From contig CP136069.1 in assembly GCA_032622095.1 (NCBI GenBank), positions 48,398,194-48,462,193 on the forward strand: a DNA stretch of 64,000 nt, read 5' to 3'. Within the stretch, counting starts at the first letter, position 1. Each line of letters opens with the position of its first letter. The translations under genes and the position numbers were made by a program. Below the pieces are notes generated by a model. That model was not told the DNA's origin, searched no databases, and worked only from the letters and a program-made list of their open reading frames with translations. The stretch is from Siphonodentalium dalli. Its lineage: Eukaryota; Mollusca; Scaphopoda; Gadilida; Siphonodentaliidae. Positions 33,864 to 45,404 of the stretch are shown piece after piece.

Positions 33864-36800
33864 GTAAGTGTATTACCTCTATTACTTTAACCTTTACTAT
33901 ACTAAATACTCATTGACGAGTAGGTCTCTTATGCAATGTTCAGACAATAAGTTCAACAAACGACTGTTGAACTTATTATCTAATATCTAAACATTTCCCT
34001 TCAATGAATGTGAATTGTTCTGAACCTCCGTTATCTGTTCGACTGTCTGTCTGTGCTCATTTTTTCATGAACACATGTTCAAACAAATAATAGAACACTC
34101 CGTGTTAATACATTCTAACTGGGTGGGTTAATCCATTTAGTATAGAGAGGGTTTATGTTGTGTGGAACACTACGCTGAGGTGACTGAAAGATAATTAAGA
34201 ATAAAGTACTCAAATCTCCTAAATTGTATATCTAAATTGATAGCACACAACTTGGTTCTTAGGAACACATTACATGTTTGCGCAGCGACTCTAACTGGAG
34301 AAATCAATTGTTTGTTTTTCGGCGAAATTTCGTCCCGAACTGAATAGTATATGTTTACATTTGTGCGTACGACAGACGTTATGTTCATTGTTATGTAAAT
34401 TGTACGATCGGCATAGTTGGAATTTTCGGTAATATTAGTTGATTGCTATATATATTTGTGCAGTGGTCAAATTGCATGAATGATCCACTGAAATAAATGC
34501 ATACATTGTTTTTTAAGATTTTGAAAATAAATATGAAAAATACATGCAATCAAATTAGTCATCATTCGTATGGTATAGGCAGTGCGAAGATACAAAACAA
34601 CAGAGACATTTTGCAAAATCACTGTTACGTTTACGGATATGATATATTGTCCTAGTAAGGTGGGCACAATCACAACTTCCATACGGTGGTTAATTGGTGA
34701 GACAGCATACGCCCCACTATATTCAGTTACACATATATTTGATGAAAAAAGTAATGCGTGTCTCTTTCAGTCCCCATGTTCTCATCCGTGTGGTATACAC
34801 CACACGAATAATGTTAGAGTGTCCCCACGCAGGACCAGTGGCACATCCTCGACATAATTAAACTGCGTGGGGTATATTTCGTCTCACATAAGAACTCCCG
34901 TGCTCAAAGATAATGTTTGGTCGTATACTAGCAAGGTATTTTCCATGGATATCCGTAACCATAATTTTGCGAAAGGTCTCTGCTATCAATTAGCAATATG
35001 TAACGGAGAGTGAGCTTTATTATTTACTCCTTTTATGAAATAAAAACATGGATACTCTTTGCGATAAACAGAACTTTCAACGCCGTGGCATTTTTTTTGG
35101 GAGAGTGATTCATGGTGACCCACTGAAGTGTCTCAACACCAAAAGCTTGAGTGGCCAGAATTACAGAGTGATATGTTGTAATCAACTCTCAGTCTCCATG
35201 ATTTGTAACGAGTCATATTAATCCGTTCCACGCAAGTTCACTGTATAACACCGCAAGTTCACCGTATAACACCGCAAGTTCACCGTGAATCCTGCTCACA
35301 CACATTGGGCTCCCCCGGTGTTGAGCGCTTGCTTATTGCGCACTCATTGCGTACTGTATGTTAACCACAAATACGCGACAACCAATCTAAATTGAGCCAC
35401 GAAGAATAGGAATCGATATCAATTCGTTGCCACACCCCAGTAAAAACTTCAACTCAAAACAAATACATATATGGATTATTAGTGAACGCACTATTAAGGT
35501 CTGAACAAACTCACTGACGTTACAAAATTTATCGCCTCACAAGAAAACATGGATCCATTTTTAACTCAAGTCGACAATGCTATATGGGTTGGTGTCCGTG
35601 GTGTGTGCGTCCGACAATAAGTTCCATTGGCACACCCTACAGGAATTTCGTTGAAAAAAATCGGCACACCATGCAGCCCACATTTATCGAAGCAATTCTT
35701 TGGAATATTACAGGCATGTTTAGGATCACATTGCTTAGGATCAGTTCTAGATGGGAGCCATCGAATGCCAACGGTTTTCGGTTAAATAAATGACCGCCGG
35801 CAGCCATCGTCGGTTTTACTATTTGCATGACTAATACCTTCGGCACGCCCAACAACCACTAGTTCCCATCCAATTGGTCTAAAACAACATTCGGATGTTC
35901 ATGTGACCTTCATATGAGAGCTTTCTAATTAGATAGATTTTTTTATCGAAAAAGCAAAAATATGGCCGTTGGCAGACATCTTTGATATTCATTTTTGCAA
36001 GACTAAATCCTTTGGTACTATGCTTATCCTTTTTATCACTAGACGAGTTATGCATCTATCTAGTTACGCGTGTCACTTTGTTTTAAATATATATGTCCAT
36101 CTACAATCATATACACATGTTGAATATCAGTTATGTTTGCGATATGTATGTTTCCATCTGATTTGTCCAAAATTGCATATGAATATTCGGGGTTTCCTCT
36201 AGATGGGAATTATCATTTTTTTCCTCCGATTTCCAATTGACTATTTCTTGCGCGAGCAAACAACGTATATGTACATGAAACGTCGTCGCATGTTTTTGAG
36301 AAGCCGATGTTAGTTTCATGTCACATTTGTTGATTTGAGTATGCTTTAACGAGGTTTTGGATCATGTAATAAATATATTCTATAACTCGTCCCCAGTTTA
36401 TAGCGGAATTTACAAAACTCGTCCAGAAAATTAGGTATGGACCTTGTCAAAGGCTGGGTCAAGACCTAATTTTCTGGACGAGTTTTGTAAATTCCGCAAA
36501 AACTGAAGATTCGTTGTATATCCTCTATGTATAATATACAACTGTCATTCAAGCTGGTTGATATGCTAGTCAATGATCTAATCTGCATAACATGTTGCTG
36601 TCTGAAACAAAAAAAAGTTTACTCCGCGATTGCATTGTTAGTTCATATACATATATATTTTCAGTTGGGGCTAGGATGCCTATTATACCTCACAGCGGTG
36701 ACACATGCACGCTTCTTTGGCGGCGGCGGCGGCTGGAGCGATGACTGCGACGACTGGTCCGGCTCGCGTAAGTACATTAACCCTTCTATGACTGGAGTTC

Positions 36801-39800
36801 CTGGAAATTTGCGAACACCCAATGCCAATTAATTCTCATATATATGTTAGTCTCCCAAAGGGAGCCTCGAATATATAAGAGAATGCATTGGCCTAACAAT
36901 ATTTACATGGACTGTGTAAGCCAGTGCTTTCTCTTATATATGCCAGTTTCCCTATGGGAGACTCGCATATATAAGAGAATGCACTGGTACATGGTCTTTA
37001 ATGCTGCACCAGCGCAGCTCCCGTCGCGAACTGGTTATGTCCCCAAATACATTACTTATCGGTGTATCATTATCCTCGAATGGTTTTGACAAACGATCGC
37101 GATATTCAGGTAAGTCACATACTTGATTTACCTTTTGGTATATTCAACTACAGTAGTTACATTTCACATTTACACTGTGTTTTGCGTTTTGTGTGAATCG
37201 CGCATCCCAGTCCTCAACCATGTTGCACTCTTAGCAATACTGAAGCAAATTAACATATACCCAGATCTAATTCGTTGTACAAGTTTTAATTTTACGCCAA
37301 CTTATTTCATTTAAAAATCGCTTCTCAATTGAATGCTAATTAACTTCCTCATCATATGCGACGATGTGTAATCACTGACATGGATATATATGCGACGATG
37401 TGTAATCACTGACATGGATATATATGCGACGATGTGTAATCACTGACATGGATATATATGTTATTTTGTCACAAACACAAACATGGTACCAATCTAGTAA
37501 GACACTATTTTTAAATCAATTTTGACAGGTATGATATTGGATTGTGCTTCTTCGATCGCATTCACAAAACCATGATACCCTTATTCCCAATTTGTAGATG
37601 AATGTAATTATTTCATGTACATCCACGATGTATGTGACCCGCTGATGCCACGGATTAGCATATAATGTAAATCTGACGCCCTTGATTTATTCATTCATGA
37701 GAATTAGGCGACATATATATTTTTATACAACAACATTATTTCTTCTAAAAGACACTCAATTAAATCAAAATGGAACTGAAATCTTAAGAAAATCACGCAC
37801 AAAAAGTTAATATTGTAATCTAGTACACTCACTGGTCTACAAGTTTTGTCACTTTCATAGTGAACATAGACTGTCAACAATTACTTTAACCCTTTCTATA
37901 CTAAAGCATCATTGGTAAGTGGTTATCTTATAGAATATGTTGAGATAATAAGTTTAACAAACGAGCATAGGTATACCAATGGACCATTCCGATGTACACT
38001 TTTAACTGACTGAATGTATCCATTTATTAGATAAAGGATTAATAAGATATTTCCCGCAACACACATATAAACAAGTTGTCTAGCTTTTCACTTCTGAAAA
38101 ATTGTCCATGACCATCAACGAAGAAAATCGTCCAACCAATCTGTGTTTGCATCTTATTGTATTACAACGTTAAATCTTAATACACAATTGATATGCGAGA
38201 AAAAACATTCAGTGTGGATGGGGCCTTATCTGTAAAGACATAGTTATGAAATATTAATACATTTTTAGCTCAACTTTACAACGTAACGGCCATCTTGGAA
38301 TTTACTCTTTGTATGCTTAAATCCTTTGGCACACCCTACAGAGCGCATCCATCATCTGATGATCAACAAACTTCATACTAATCTTCGGGATGGCCTCTGG
38401 ATGGGAGCCTCCTATTTTTACCGAAATTCGTTTAAAAACACGGTCGCCAGTGGTCATCTTGGAATTTACTCTTTGTATGACTAACAATTAATCGGCACAC
38501 TCTACAGACCACATTCCTCATCCGATCACCACCAAACTTCATAAGGATCTTCGGGGTGACCTCTAGATGGGAGCCTCTTATTTTGACCAAAATTCATTGC
38601 AAAAGATGGCCACCAGCCGCCATCTTGGAATATACTCTTTTTATGACTAAACCACATCCCTCATCCGATCATCACCATACTTGATACGGATCTTCGGCGT
38701 GACTCCTAGATGGGAGCCTCCTATGTTGACAGAAATTCGTTGAAAAATATGGCCTGCCAGCGGAATTTACTCTTTACGTGGCGATATAATTTGGCGCACA
38801 CTACCGACAATATGCCTCAACCGATCTTGATCGAACTTTATATGGATATTCAGTGTGACTTCTTTATCATTATTCAGCAAAAAAAAACTCATCCCAAGTT
38901 GAAATACAGTGTCATTGACACTTTCATTTTTAACCCTTTACCCAACAGAAGGGCCCTGTGCCAATGCACTCTCTTATATATGCGAGTCGACCATAGGTCG
39001 CCTCGCATATATAAGAGAATGCATTGGCTTAACACATTAAAAATTATAAAATTGTTCAAGAATGTAAGAAAAAATGGTAAAAAGTGTTAATTTTTATTAT
39101 TATTTTAGGCCAATGCATTCTCTTATATATGCGAGGCGACCTATGGTCGACTCGCATATATAAGAGAATGCATTGGCACAGGGCATAACTGTAACCATCA
39201 CAATGTGGTCAAGGAGTCGGTTCCAATGATATCCATATTTGTATGGTTCTATTGAGACAGACCAAAGATATTTTAGGCTGTTGAAGCTTTATTTGGGCGT
39301 TTTTGGCCGGTTTGTTGGGTTCATTTTACGGCTGGATAAACTGAGGTAGATCTTCAGCGTGACTTCTTCTTTATCATTCTTTTCATTGCTCAGCAAAAAA
39401 AAACTTCTCCCCAAGTTGAGCTACAGTGTCATTGACACTTTCATTGTTATTCTCTATTATCACAACACGTATATGTTCATAGACGCATGCACTAAGATCT
39501 TGTGACATTACACATCAAACAGTATGTGTAATGCCCGTTGTCGTATGGGGTCGGATTGTGAATCTCTCTCGCTAGGAAGTTACATGCATACTCCGCACGA
39601 AGTCGAACATCGATTGGCATACCTTTCACATATATATGTTGAAACTATGTTTTATGAATTTGAACAATACAACTATATTCATGGTTTCTTTCTAAATTCA
39701 AATTGTATAACTGTTGCCTATATTCGCGCCCTGTTGCAATACGTTGTCGTATGGGGTCGGACTGTGAATCTTTCGCTCGGAAGTTAAATGTATACTCCGC

Positions 39801-40273
39801 ACGAAGTCGAACATCGATTGGCACAGCTTTCACATAATAATCGATTTATTGAAACACAATAATGCCTACCACTATCAAATATGGTATCAAATTTTCCAAA
39901 ACTTGATTTTTGAGTTATCCATCTTCATCAGCAATTTTGTCCGAGACCCTCCGTTTGACCACGTGTTTCTGCGGCACATATTATTACACATCTGGAGAAA
40001 TAACAAATTTAAAAAATTGATATCTGATCACTCTGAGCTTTGATGGGTGGGTTCCTCGACTCGAATAAAATATCTGATACCACCGCCAAAGAAATAGTAA
40101 TTTAGGAGCGTCTGATAGGATTGAGTACCTTTAAGCAATGTTGGGAATATGTTTTTTGACTTAAAATTTGTATTTTTCCAGGTGAAGATAGTTGGGAGCG
40201 TGATGACTGGTATGACGACGACTGTTACGGGCGTAGATGGGGGCGATGGGGCGGAGGACGTGGGGGTTGGTAA
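33837..40273 (+). CDS. Secreted Trp/Asp/Gly-rich 73-residue protein (three exons, complete copy B)
   Basis: Exons 33837-33863, 36665-36767 and 40182-40273 join in frame (phases 0 and 1) across canonical introns: donors GTAAGTG at 33864 and GTAAGT at 36768, acceptors TTTTCAG before 36665 and TTTTTCCAG before 40182. The product begins MQSVFLFLL, then LGLGCLLYLTAVTHA, a signal peptide with likely cleavage after Ala24. The ~49-residue mature part has 13 Gly, 10 Asp, 7 Trp, 7 Arg and 2 Cys. Its N-half carries FFGGGGGWSDDCDDW, its middle WERDDWYDDDCYG, and its tail is basic (RRWGRWGGGRGGW). The two Cys sit in matching acidic settings and may pair. Function is not recognised. Composition resembles matrix, adhesive or metal-binding peptides, which is only a guess. 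A second copy ends at 103-194. Confidence 0.82.
33864..36664 (+). other. Intron 1 of gene copy B
   Basis: A 2.8-kb AT-rich intron. It contains a small inverted repeat around 'aagttcaacaaacgactgttgaactt' words (33949-33977), a near-palindrome 'cgtgtggtatacaccacacg' (34790-34809), three 'aagttcacygta' repeats (35235-35290), a fragment of the modular repeat (35590-36020) and a foldback (36403-36497). The segment 36050-36126 repeats 32836-32920. Start (33884-33970) resembles 37882-37970 in intron 2. Confidence 0.7.
36403..36497. repeat. Foldback with perfect 34-bp arms
   Basis: The left arm starts GCGGAATTTACAAAACTCGT and is exactly complemented on the right, around a 27-base loop. It lies 168 bp before exon 2 of gene copy B. 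Confidence 0.92.
36665..36767 (+). CDS. Exon 2: rest of signal peptide and first half of mature peptide
   Basis: 34 codons plus one base. Encodes LGLGCLLYLTAVTHA, then RFFGGGGGWSDDCDDWSGS. The Gly run is written as five consecutive GGC codons, making this the most GC-rich point of the locus. The donor CGTAAGT splits an Arg codon. Confidence 0.8.
36828..36990. repeat. Paired palindromic repeat, degenerate copy
   Basis: Two adjacent palindromes with arms around 'ctcttatatatgc' and 'gcatatataagagaatgca', centres 'tctcccaaagggag' and 'ttccctatgggag'. Same family as 38953-39184 but more diverged. Confidence 0.75.
37356..37457. repeat. Three tandem copies of a 34-bp unit
   Basis: The unit begins 'atgcgacgatgtgtaatcac' and is repeated exactly at 37356, 37390 and 37424. 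Perfect identity suggests recent expansion and probable length polymorphism. Confidence 0.95.
38267..38943. repeat. Hairpin-ended modular repeat, copy in intron 2
   Basis: Left end AGCTCAACTTTACA at 38267, right end AGTGTCATTGACACT at 38908-38922. Inside, several ~150-bp modules of the type 'gccatcttggaattta', 'gcacaccctacag', 'catccgatcatcacca', 'gatgggagcctcct' are repeated in the same direction. Confidence 0.7.
38953..39184. repeat. Nested palindromic element (232 bp)
   Basis: Two 67-bp near-perfect palindromes (38961-39027 and 39110-39176), each opening CCAATGCA and closing TGCATTGG, are themselves arranged as inverted copies. They are bracketed by GCCCTGTG and CACAGGGC. The 80-bp centre also shows 'ttaacac'/'gtgttaa' complementarity. 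The whole can fold into a multi-branched hairpin. Confidence 0.9.
39534..39838. repeat. Two-unit ~208-bp direct repeat
   Basis: 'gttgtcgtatggggtcgg' through 'gaagtcgaacatcgattggc' occurs at about 39537-39632 and again at 39742-39838, with short indels in the 'gaatctctctcgctaggaag' part. Confidence 0.8.
40182..40273 (+). CDS. Exon 3: second half of mature peptide
   Basis: Encodes the acidic Cys motif DDWYDDDCYG and the basic Trp/Gly tail ending GGRGGW, with TAA at 40271-40273. Identical at DNA level to 103-194. Confidence 0.82.
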
Positions 40274-40850
40274 TCTTGATTTGTCGAACTGAACCATTGT
40301 GCAAGACATAGACAGTGCTGACGAGAATCTACGTCGAGCTTCTCTTTGGAAGGACAGTGGCCGGTATGTGCCAAATGGAAGGAGCAAGTTCAACACTTTT
40401 TATGAATATATGTAATCGGATGACGATGACTTCGATCTGGCATGCCGCGAACATCAGCTGAAATACAACACCGCATGTCAGCTCTACAGACCGGATTACA
40501 GGACTTCAGAAACATAAGAGTGCACGTGGTAGCATCGTTCGTTACCATATTCTGGATTGGAGTCATCAACGAACCATCACATGCATGCGAAAATACTTCC
40601 TTGTAAAAATACAAATCAGCAAGTGTGTCAATCCACCAGTAAATGTTGGTGTAAACTGTAACTATCAATCAGAACAGTTAGTTGCCTATGGCTCACAGAT
40701 CGACTCTGGCTCAACTCTAGCTTTATACATTTTCTTGTTATTTCGTGTTGGCAATAAAAGTGAGTTTTCGATAGAAGTGAAATATCATTTGAATGAGTGA
40801 ATATTACATTATATTATATTAATAAAATTAATGTCACCGTTAACGTTATT
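40274..40850 (+). other. 3' UTR and polyadenylation signal, gene copy B
   Basis: AATAAA at 40821-40826, about 550 bp past the stop, followed by T-rich sequence. Differs from the copy A UTR by a handful of single-base changes. Confidence 0.6.
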
Positions 40851-41799
40851 TGTTCATTTTATAATTGAGCGGCTGTAATAGTTACGGCTGGATAAAACAT
40901 GTCTTTTGTATAATAGGGACTGGGCTTGTGGCTGCCGTGTGGCTCCGTAAGCTCAGACCGTAACACATCTATATACGTTGCGTATGCTTTTTTTTCTTCT
41001 CCAACCCACCTGATCAACTTCCGATTAAGTTCGAATTTGGGTCCTGAACGACAATGCAATTATTCCGATATGACACCATAAAAATACTGTATGTATGTGC
41101 TCTATATTAGAATATAATTATATCGAACCAGGTGCCAATTAATAGGTTTTGATTGTCAGATATCGACGTTAAAAAGATGACGTTTTTAATAAATTTCAAA
41201 TTTGCTTCAGCTTTGCAAAATTTCCAATGCAATTCCCTTAGTTTGTGTTTGCCTAGTAATTCACATGGCGGTTTACGCTAACAAAAATACACCTAATATT
41301 CTTCGCTTTAAAATTGTTCCCGGTATATAAATAGGTCGATAAATACACACGGTGTTTGGGTTCCAAACAAAAACAGCCATGTGCACGGCTTGGAACAAAA
41401 AGAGCTTGTTGTATTAATCTATTCCTCATATGGTAGACATAAATAAAACAGTTGGAAAATGGACGTGACAATAATGGCAATTATTGTTAGAGCATATGAA
41501 GCCGGTATATCAATATTAACAGTATTTATCAACGTATATTATACCTCCTACCAAAATGGTAATTTTTAAAGCTTGAATGAACCATGTCCGTCTAAACACA
41601 GGCGAATTGACAAGACACCTTTAAATGAGGCATGGCTTGTCGCTTTGTATTAATATAGGCAATCAATTTGGGACTTTTTTTCCAATAATTCATACACTCG
41701 CAAATTTGCCAGGCCATTATTTTGCAGGTATTTCGGCATAGAAAGCTACAATGATAAATAAACCGAATGACAAAACAATGTTAAAAAAATGCATTTTTC

Positions 41800-42166
41800 T
41801 CACTGTTTAATGTGACATATAAACTAGCATCAGCTTGCATAGCAGATAGACTGAAAAAAGTTTTACCGGTAATAATAGACCCCGATCAAACAGGCTTCCT
41901 CTCAAATAGATTTATTGGAGACAACACCGGACTCATATACGACATTCTTCAAAAACCAGGAATTCTGCTATTAATATATTTTGAAAAGGCTTTCGACCCC
42001 GTATCATGGTCATCCATACATGAGTGCCTAGATTTGTTTAATTTTGGTGAATCAATCAAGTCTTGGATATCCATTTTCTACAATAATATATCTTCTTCAA
42101 TTCTCATAAACGGGCATATTTCCCAAAGTTTCAATCTATTCAGAGGCTGTCGGCAGGGTGATCCTA
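41800..42166 (+). pseudogene. Tx1/L1-like LINE RT fragment, copy B
   Basis: Encodes DPDQTGFLSNRFIGDNTGLI, a fingers motif deleted from copy A, then FEKAFDPVSW and GCRQGDP, where homology stops. The catalytic box and everything downstream are missing. Confidence 0.8.
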
Positions 42167-42893
42167 ATGCATACTGCAGACTTGGACGTAATATGCTCGA
42201 TACCAAGTGGCTTATAATGAAACGAGCACTTGAAAACGAAACCCGATAAGATACAGCACTTTAAAGGCCGTTCGGATATATATCTCAATATTATATTGGT
42301 AGAATAGAAAGTTGAAACATGGCCAGTCATTGACCGATGGTTCGTAAACAACGAAATAATTTGTCGACAAAGAACAAAGGGTAACAACTCTATTAATATA
42401 GCTCCCGGCATCGAGGCTGTATCTTCTGTTTTGACATATCCTGACTGTTTCGCAACGCTGTGTCGTGTATCATGCCCAATCTCCCATATTTGATATCAAC
42501 ATATTATATGTCCATGTAACATTATATGATGACACCAGGTGCGAATGAAGAGTGTAAGACAGTGCGCATGTGACAGTGAGATAGTTTCCCCTCTCGCCCT
42601 TGAAGTATCGTATGCTAATGTATGTCTGTGATATTCCGTGTATATTTTGCTATTCAATAAAAAAATGAAGAAAAAAAATGAATTTGTACCACAGCTAACT
42701 ACATGAGAAGTAAAAACGATTTAGTTCATCTAGTAGCGATGCTATCGAAATTGGCTGTACATAACATGCAACTTATCTCGCAAGAATCAATCGTACAGGT
42801 TGTTTTAACACAATGTGTTAATAGCGCCATTACATGTGGAACGACCGAAATTTTAATTCTCATGTCGTTAGCTTTGGTAATATGTATTTTGTT
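42167..42893. other. Non-coding sequence after the duplication
   Basis: No recognisable gene. The right breakpoint of the duplication is at its left edge and a TTAA-flanked element at its right. Confidence 0.4.
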
Positions 42894-42897
42894 TTAA

Positions 42898-43377
42898 GAT
42901 ACGGGAGGCCTTGGTGGTGGGTATGCTGTTAAAAGATTCATCTCCGTCAAAAACCGCCATAAACAGAAAGAATAGTAAGATGTAGACAGACTTTGTTCTT
43001 ATGTCAACCTTATTGTCAGCTTTTTCCCCTTTGTTATGTAAACAAAAGCCAAAAAAGTTACTTTTCCTGGTTTTTGTTTAGATCCGGATATGGTAAACAT
43101 AAAGAGCGTTAGTTGTTACTGTTTTTCTGATATGGAAATAATAAAGAGCGTTTATGTCATTTTTGTGTGATTAACCAATATAATTATGTAAACAGAAGCA
43201 CAACTTCTGTAACACGAGCAGTATCTTGTTTAAGTACACCAGCGTACGTCTTGACGACACTATACTATTTACGCTCTTATTATGTTTGACATATGAGCGG
43301 AACTGTATATATTTTGGTGTTCCTTCTGTTGATTTGAACAAATATAAATATTTCTGCAACGAACGCCGCCCGTGCCT
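42898..43377. mobile_element. TTAA-type MITE, older copy
   Basis: Flanked on the left by TTAA (42894-42897), beginning GATACGGGAGGCCTTGG. It ends GCCCGTGCCT before TTTA. Shares with 44383-44875 'tcaaaaaccgcca', 'aacagaaagaata', 'tagacagact', 'gttatgtaaacaaaag' and two 'ataaagagcgtt' sites. Open frames here are repeat content. Confidence 0.65.
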
Positions 43378-44378
43378 TTTATGAATGACGCCGTTCATAT
43401 TTTGGCACCGTGTGGCTTTCTCTGAGAAAATGCCTGCAACAATCGCCGTGCAAACTTGCCAGTTATGAACGTATCCTAAATTAATAATGCCGTCCACATA
43501 TACGTGAGACGAACGCTCTTTATTATTTTGCCCCAGCAATATAGGTACATAACCACGCAACGCTCTCTGTTGAGCCGCACGACAGAGAAAACGGCACATT
43601 TCCCCCAGGCTCCATGCAGAGTTCAGTCCCCAGCTACGCATATACTTTGCTGTCTGCACCTACACATAATGTGAAGAGTTTTGTAGGTTACAATTCATTG
43701 CGCATTATTCTGAGAACATGAACTGTCCCAATTCATTTGAAGATTGTCTAGATCAAGCCAGAATGAATAGTAACTGACAAAACATTTCAATAAAAAAAAG
43801 ATAGATTTGATTAAGACATAGCGTAGCGATGGGACTGAACTGAACTGAACAGCGGGTGGGTAAATATTTCTGCTTCGTGTATGTGGACGTACACATACGT
43901 TGTTCGTTGTCTATTTTACGATGAGAAACAAACATATTCCCATATCATATTACGTGAAAATTACTTCCCATTCAGTCTGGTTCGGCGATACCTTCCGGTT
44001 TGGCGATACCACGTACACGGGGTGCGGAATGCTAGAGGTGACGGTAACCGAATAATGGCCTTCATCTGATACACGTTACAAATTATTAAATGATGAAATC
44101 TTGTTTATTTGATTATCTACATAATTTAAAGGGTGAATTTGATAGAGATTGAATTATTGTGAGTGGGACATTTATTAAACTAAATGCTGTTGTTCTGGGT
44201 TTTTCCATGTAAAATTTGGCCCAGATAGCCCTTTCGAACAATTGGGGATTTATTTTAAAAAGTAAACACTTGACCTATGTTTTTTCTTGCATTTTCGCGA
44301 TCAGCTGTAGTCAATCTAGTTGGGTAAACATCACTGGAGTGGCCTGCGGGTTTCAATTCGGTGAATTTGGCTAAGCCG
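43378..44378. other. Non-coding; related inverted MITE fragment
   Basis: 43440-43560 holds 'gaacgctctttattattttg', an inverted relative of the MITE's internal motif. No gene is recognised in the rest. Confidence 0.4.
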
Positions 44379-44382
44379 TTAA

Positions 44383-44875
44383 AGGTACGGGAGGCCTTGG
44401 CGGTGGGTATGTTGTGAAAATATTTCCACCGGTCAAAAACCGCCACAAACAGAAAGAATACTAAAATGTAGACAGACTGTGTCCGTATACAAATAAGAAA
44501 TATCGCATAAACAGTATGTTATTGTCGTATGTTTGACCATTGTTATGTAAACAAAAGCATAAACAGTTACTTTCCGGGTGTTTGTTTATATTATGATGGT
44601 AAACATAAGAGCGTTTTTTGTTGCTGAATTCCTGATATGGAACGAATAAAGAGCGTTTATATATTTTGTGTGTGATTAGCCAGTAACACTGTGCTGTCTT
44701 CTGTAACACAATCAGGCTCTTGCTTAGGTAAAATATAGTAGGTCGTTATGATAGCATGCTGTTTACGCGATGGTCATGGTATATATGAACAAAACTGTAT
44801 GCGTTTTAATGTTTTTCTGTTTACGGTGATTGAAACAAATATGAATATTTTCGACAACTAAGGCCTCCCGTGCCT
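44383..44875. mobile_element. TTAA-flanked MITE (piggyBac-like target), 493 bp
   Basis: TTAA at 44379-44382 and again at 44876-44879. Ends AGGTACGGGAGGCCTT and, inverted, AGGCACGGGAGGCCTT, a 16-bp TIR with one mismatch. No transposase. TTAA duplications are typical of piggyBac (also some Kolobok) elements. Confidence 0.75.
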
Positions 44876-45035
44876 TTAACACTGTCATCTATGGGAAATC
44901 ATTATGTTAAGTAATTTCCCGAAGGGAAGCATATCGTACAAGGAAATATAACTGGTCATCAGAGATGTCTGGCATATCTGTGATAGAGTAACTCCGCTTC
45001 CCCCATCAAAGCGTATTACCCGCGGCTGACGTCGT

Positions 45036-45202
45036 GTTATTGGCGCAACGTTTCAAACCATACATGTACATATATCACAAGGATTGCGACTAACGCAGTT
45101 AAACGCAACCGATTTCAAAACCTTTTGAAATCGGATGCGTTCAACTGCGTCAGCCGCAACCCCAATGTTGCAAGTATAGTTTCAAACGTTGCGCCGACTA
45201 AC
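45036..45202. repeat. Foldback element (~167 bp)
   Basis: The outer arm 'gttattggcgcaacgtttca' pairs with 'gtttcaaacgttgcgcc' and 'gactaac'. The inner arms 'gactaacgcagtt' and 'cgatttcaaaa' are mirrored by 'ttttgaaatcg' and 'aactgcgtcagc'. Confidence 0.85.
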
Positions 45203-45404
45203 CCGACAACCTCATGCATTTGCCGCACGCGATACCCGAAAGCAGCTTTACAGTGACACAACACCACACTGCCATCCCTAGTCCTGCTAATTTACTATGA
45301 TGATTGCGGATCCTGCTGAATTGATATCGTGCTGGTAGGGCAAGATGGCTGCGCTGGTGTTTGCAAAGCGACATAAATAGTCATCTTAATTACGGTAGGT
45401 TTGA

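Larger units (their letters stand above)
36768..40181 (+). other. Intron 2 of gene copy B
   Basis: A 3.4-kb intron packed with repeats: a palindromic-arm element (36828-36990), a 34-bp triple repeat (37356-37457), a copy of the hairpin-ended modular repeat (38267-38922), a second palindromic-arm element (38953-39184), another modular-repeat right end (39346-39440) and a two-unit repeat (39534-39838). Its last 102 bp are duplicated at 1-102. Confidence 0.7.
40080..42166. repeat. Segmental duplication, copy B (partner 1-2105)
   Basis: Starts opposite the first base of the window, so the left limit cannot be seen. It ends inside the Tx1-like LINE where copy A continues as RT and this copy switches to unrelated 'aatgcatactgcag'. 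Stretch 40850-41790 has no gene. Confidence 0.93.

Noticed and set aside
40028-40396. 122-codon minus-strand frame
   Set aside because: Antisense shadow of exon 3 of the secreted-protein gene, caused by its GC-rich sequence.
43171-43659. 162-codon minus-strand frame
   Set aside because: Mostly within the TTAA-type MITE and its inverted relative; no transposase or other motif.
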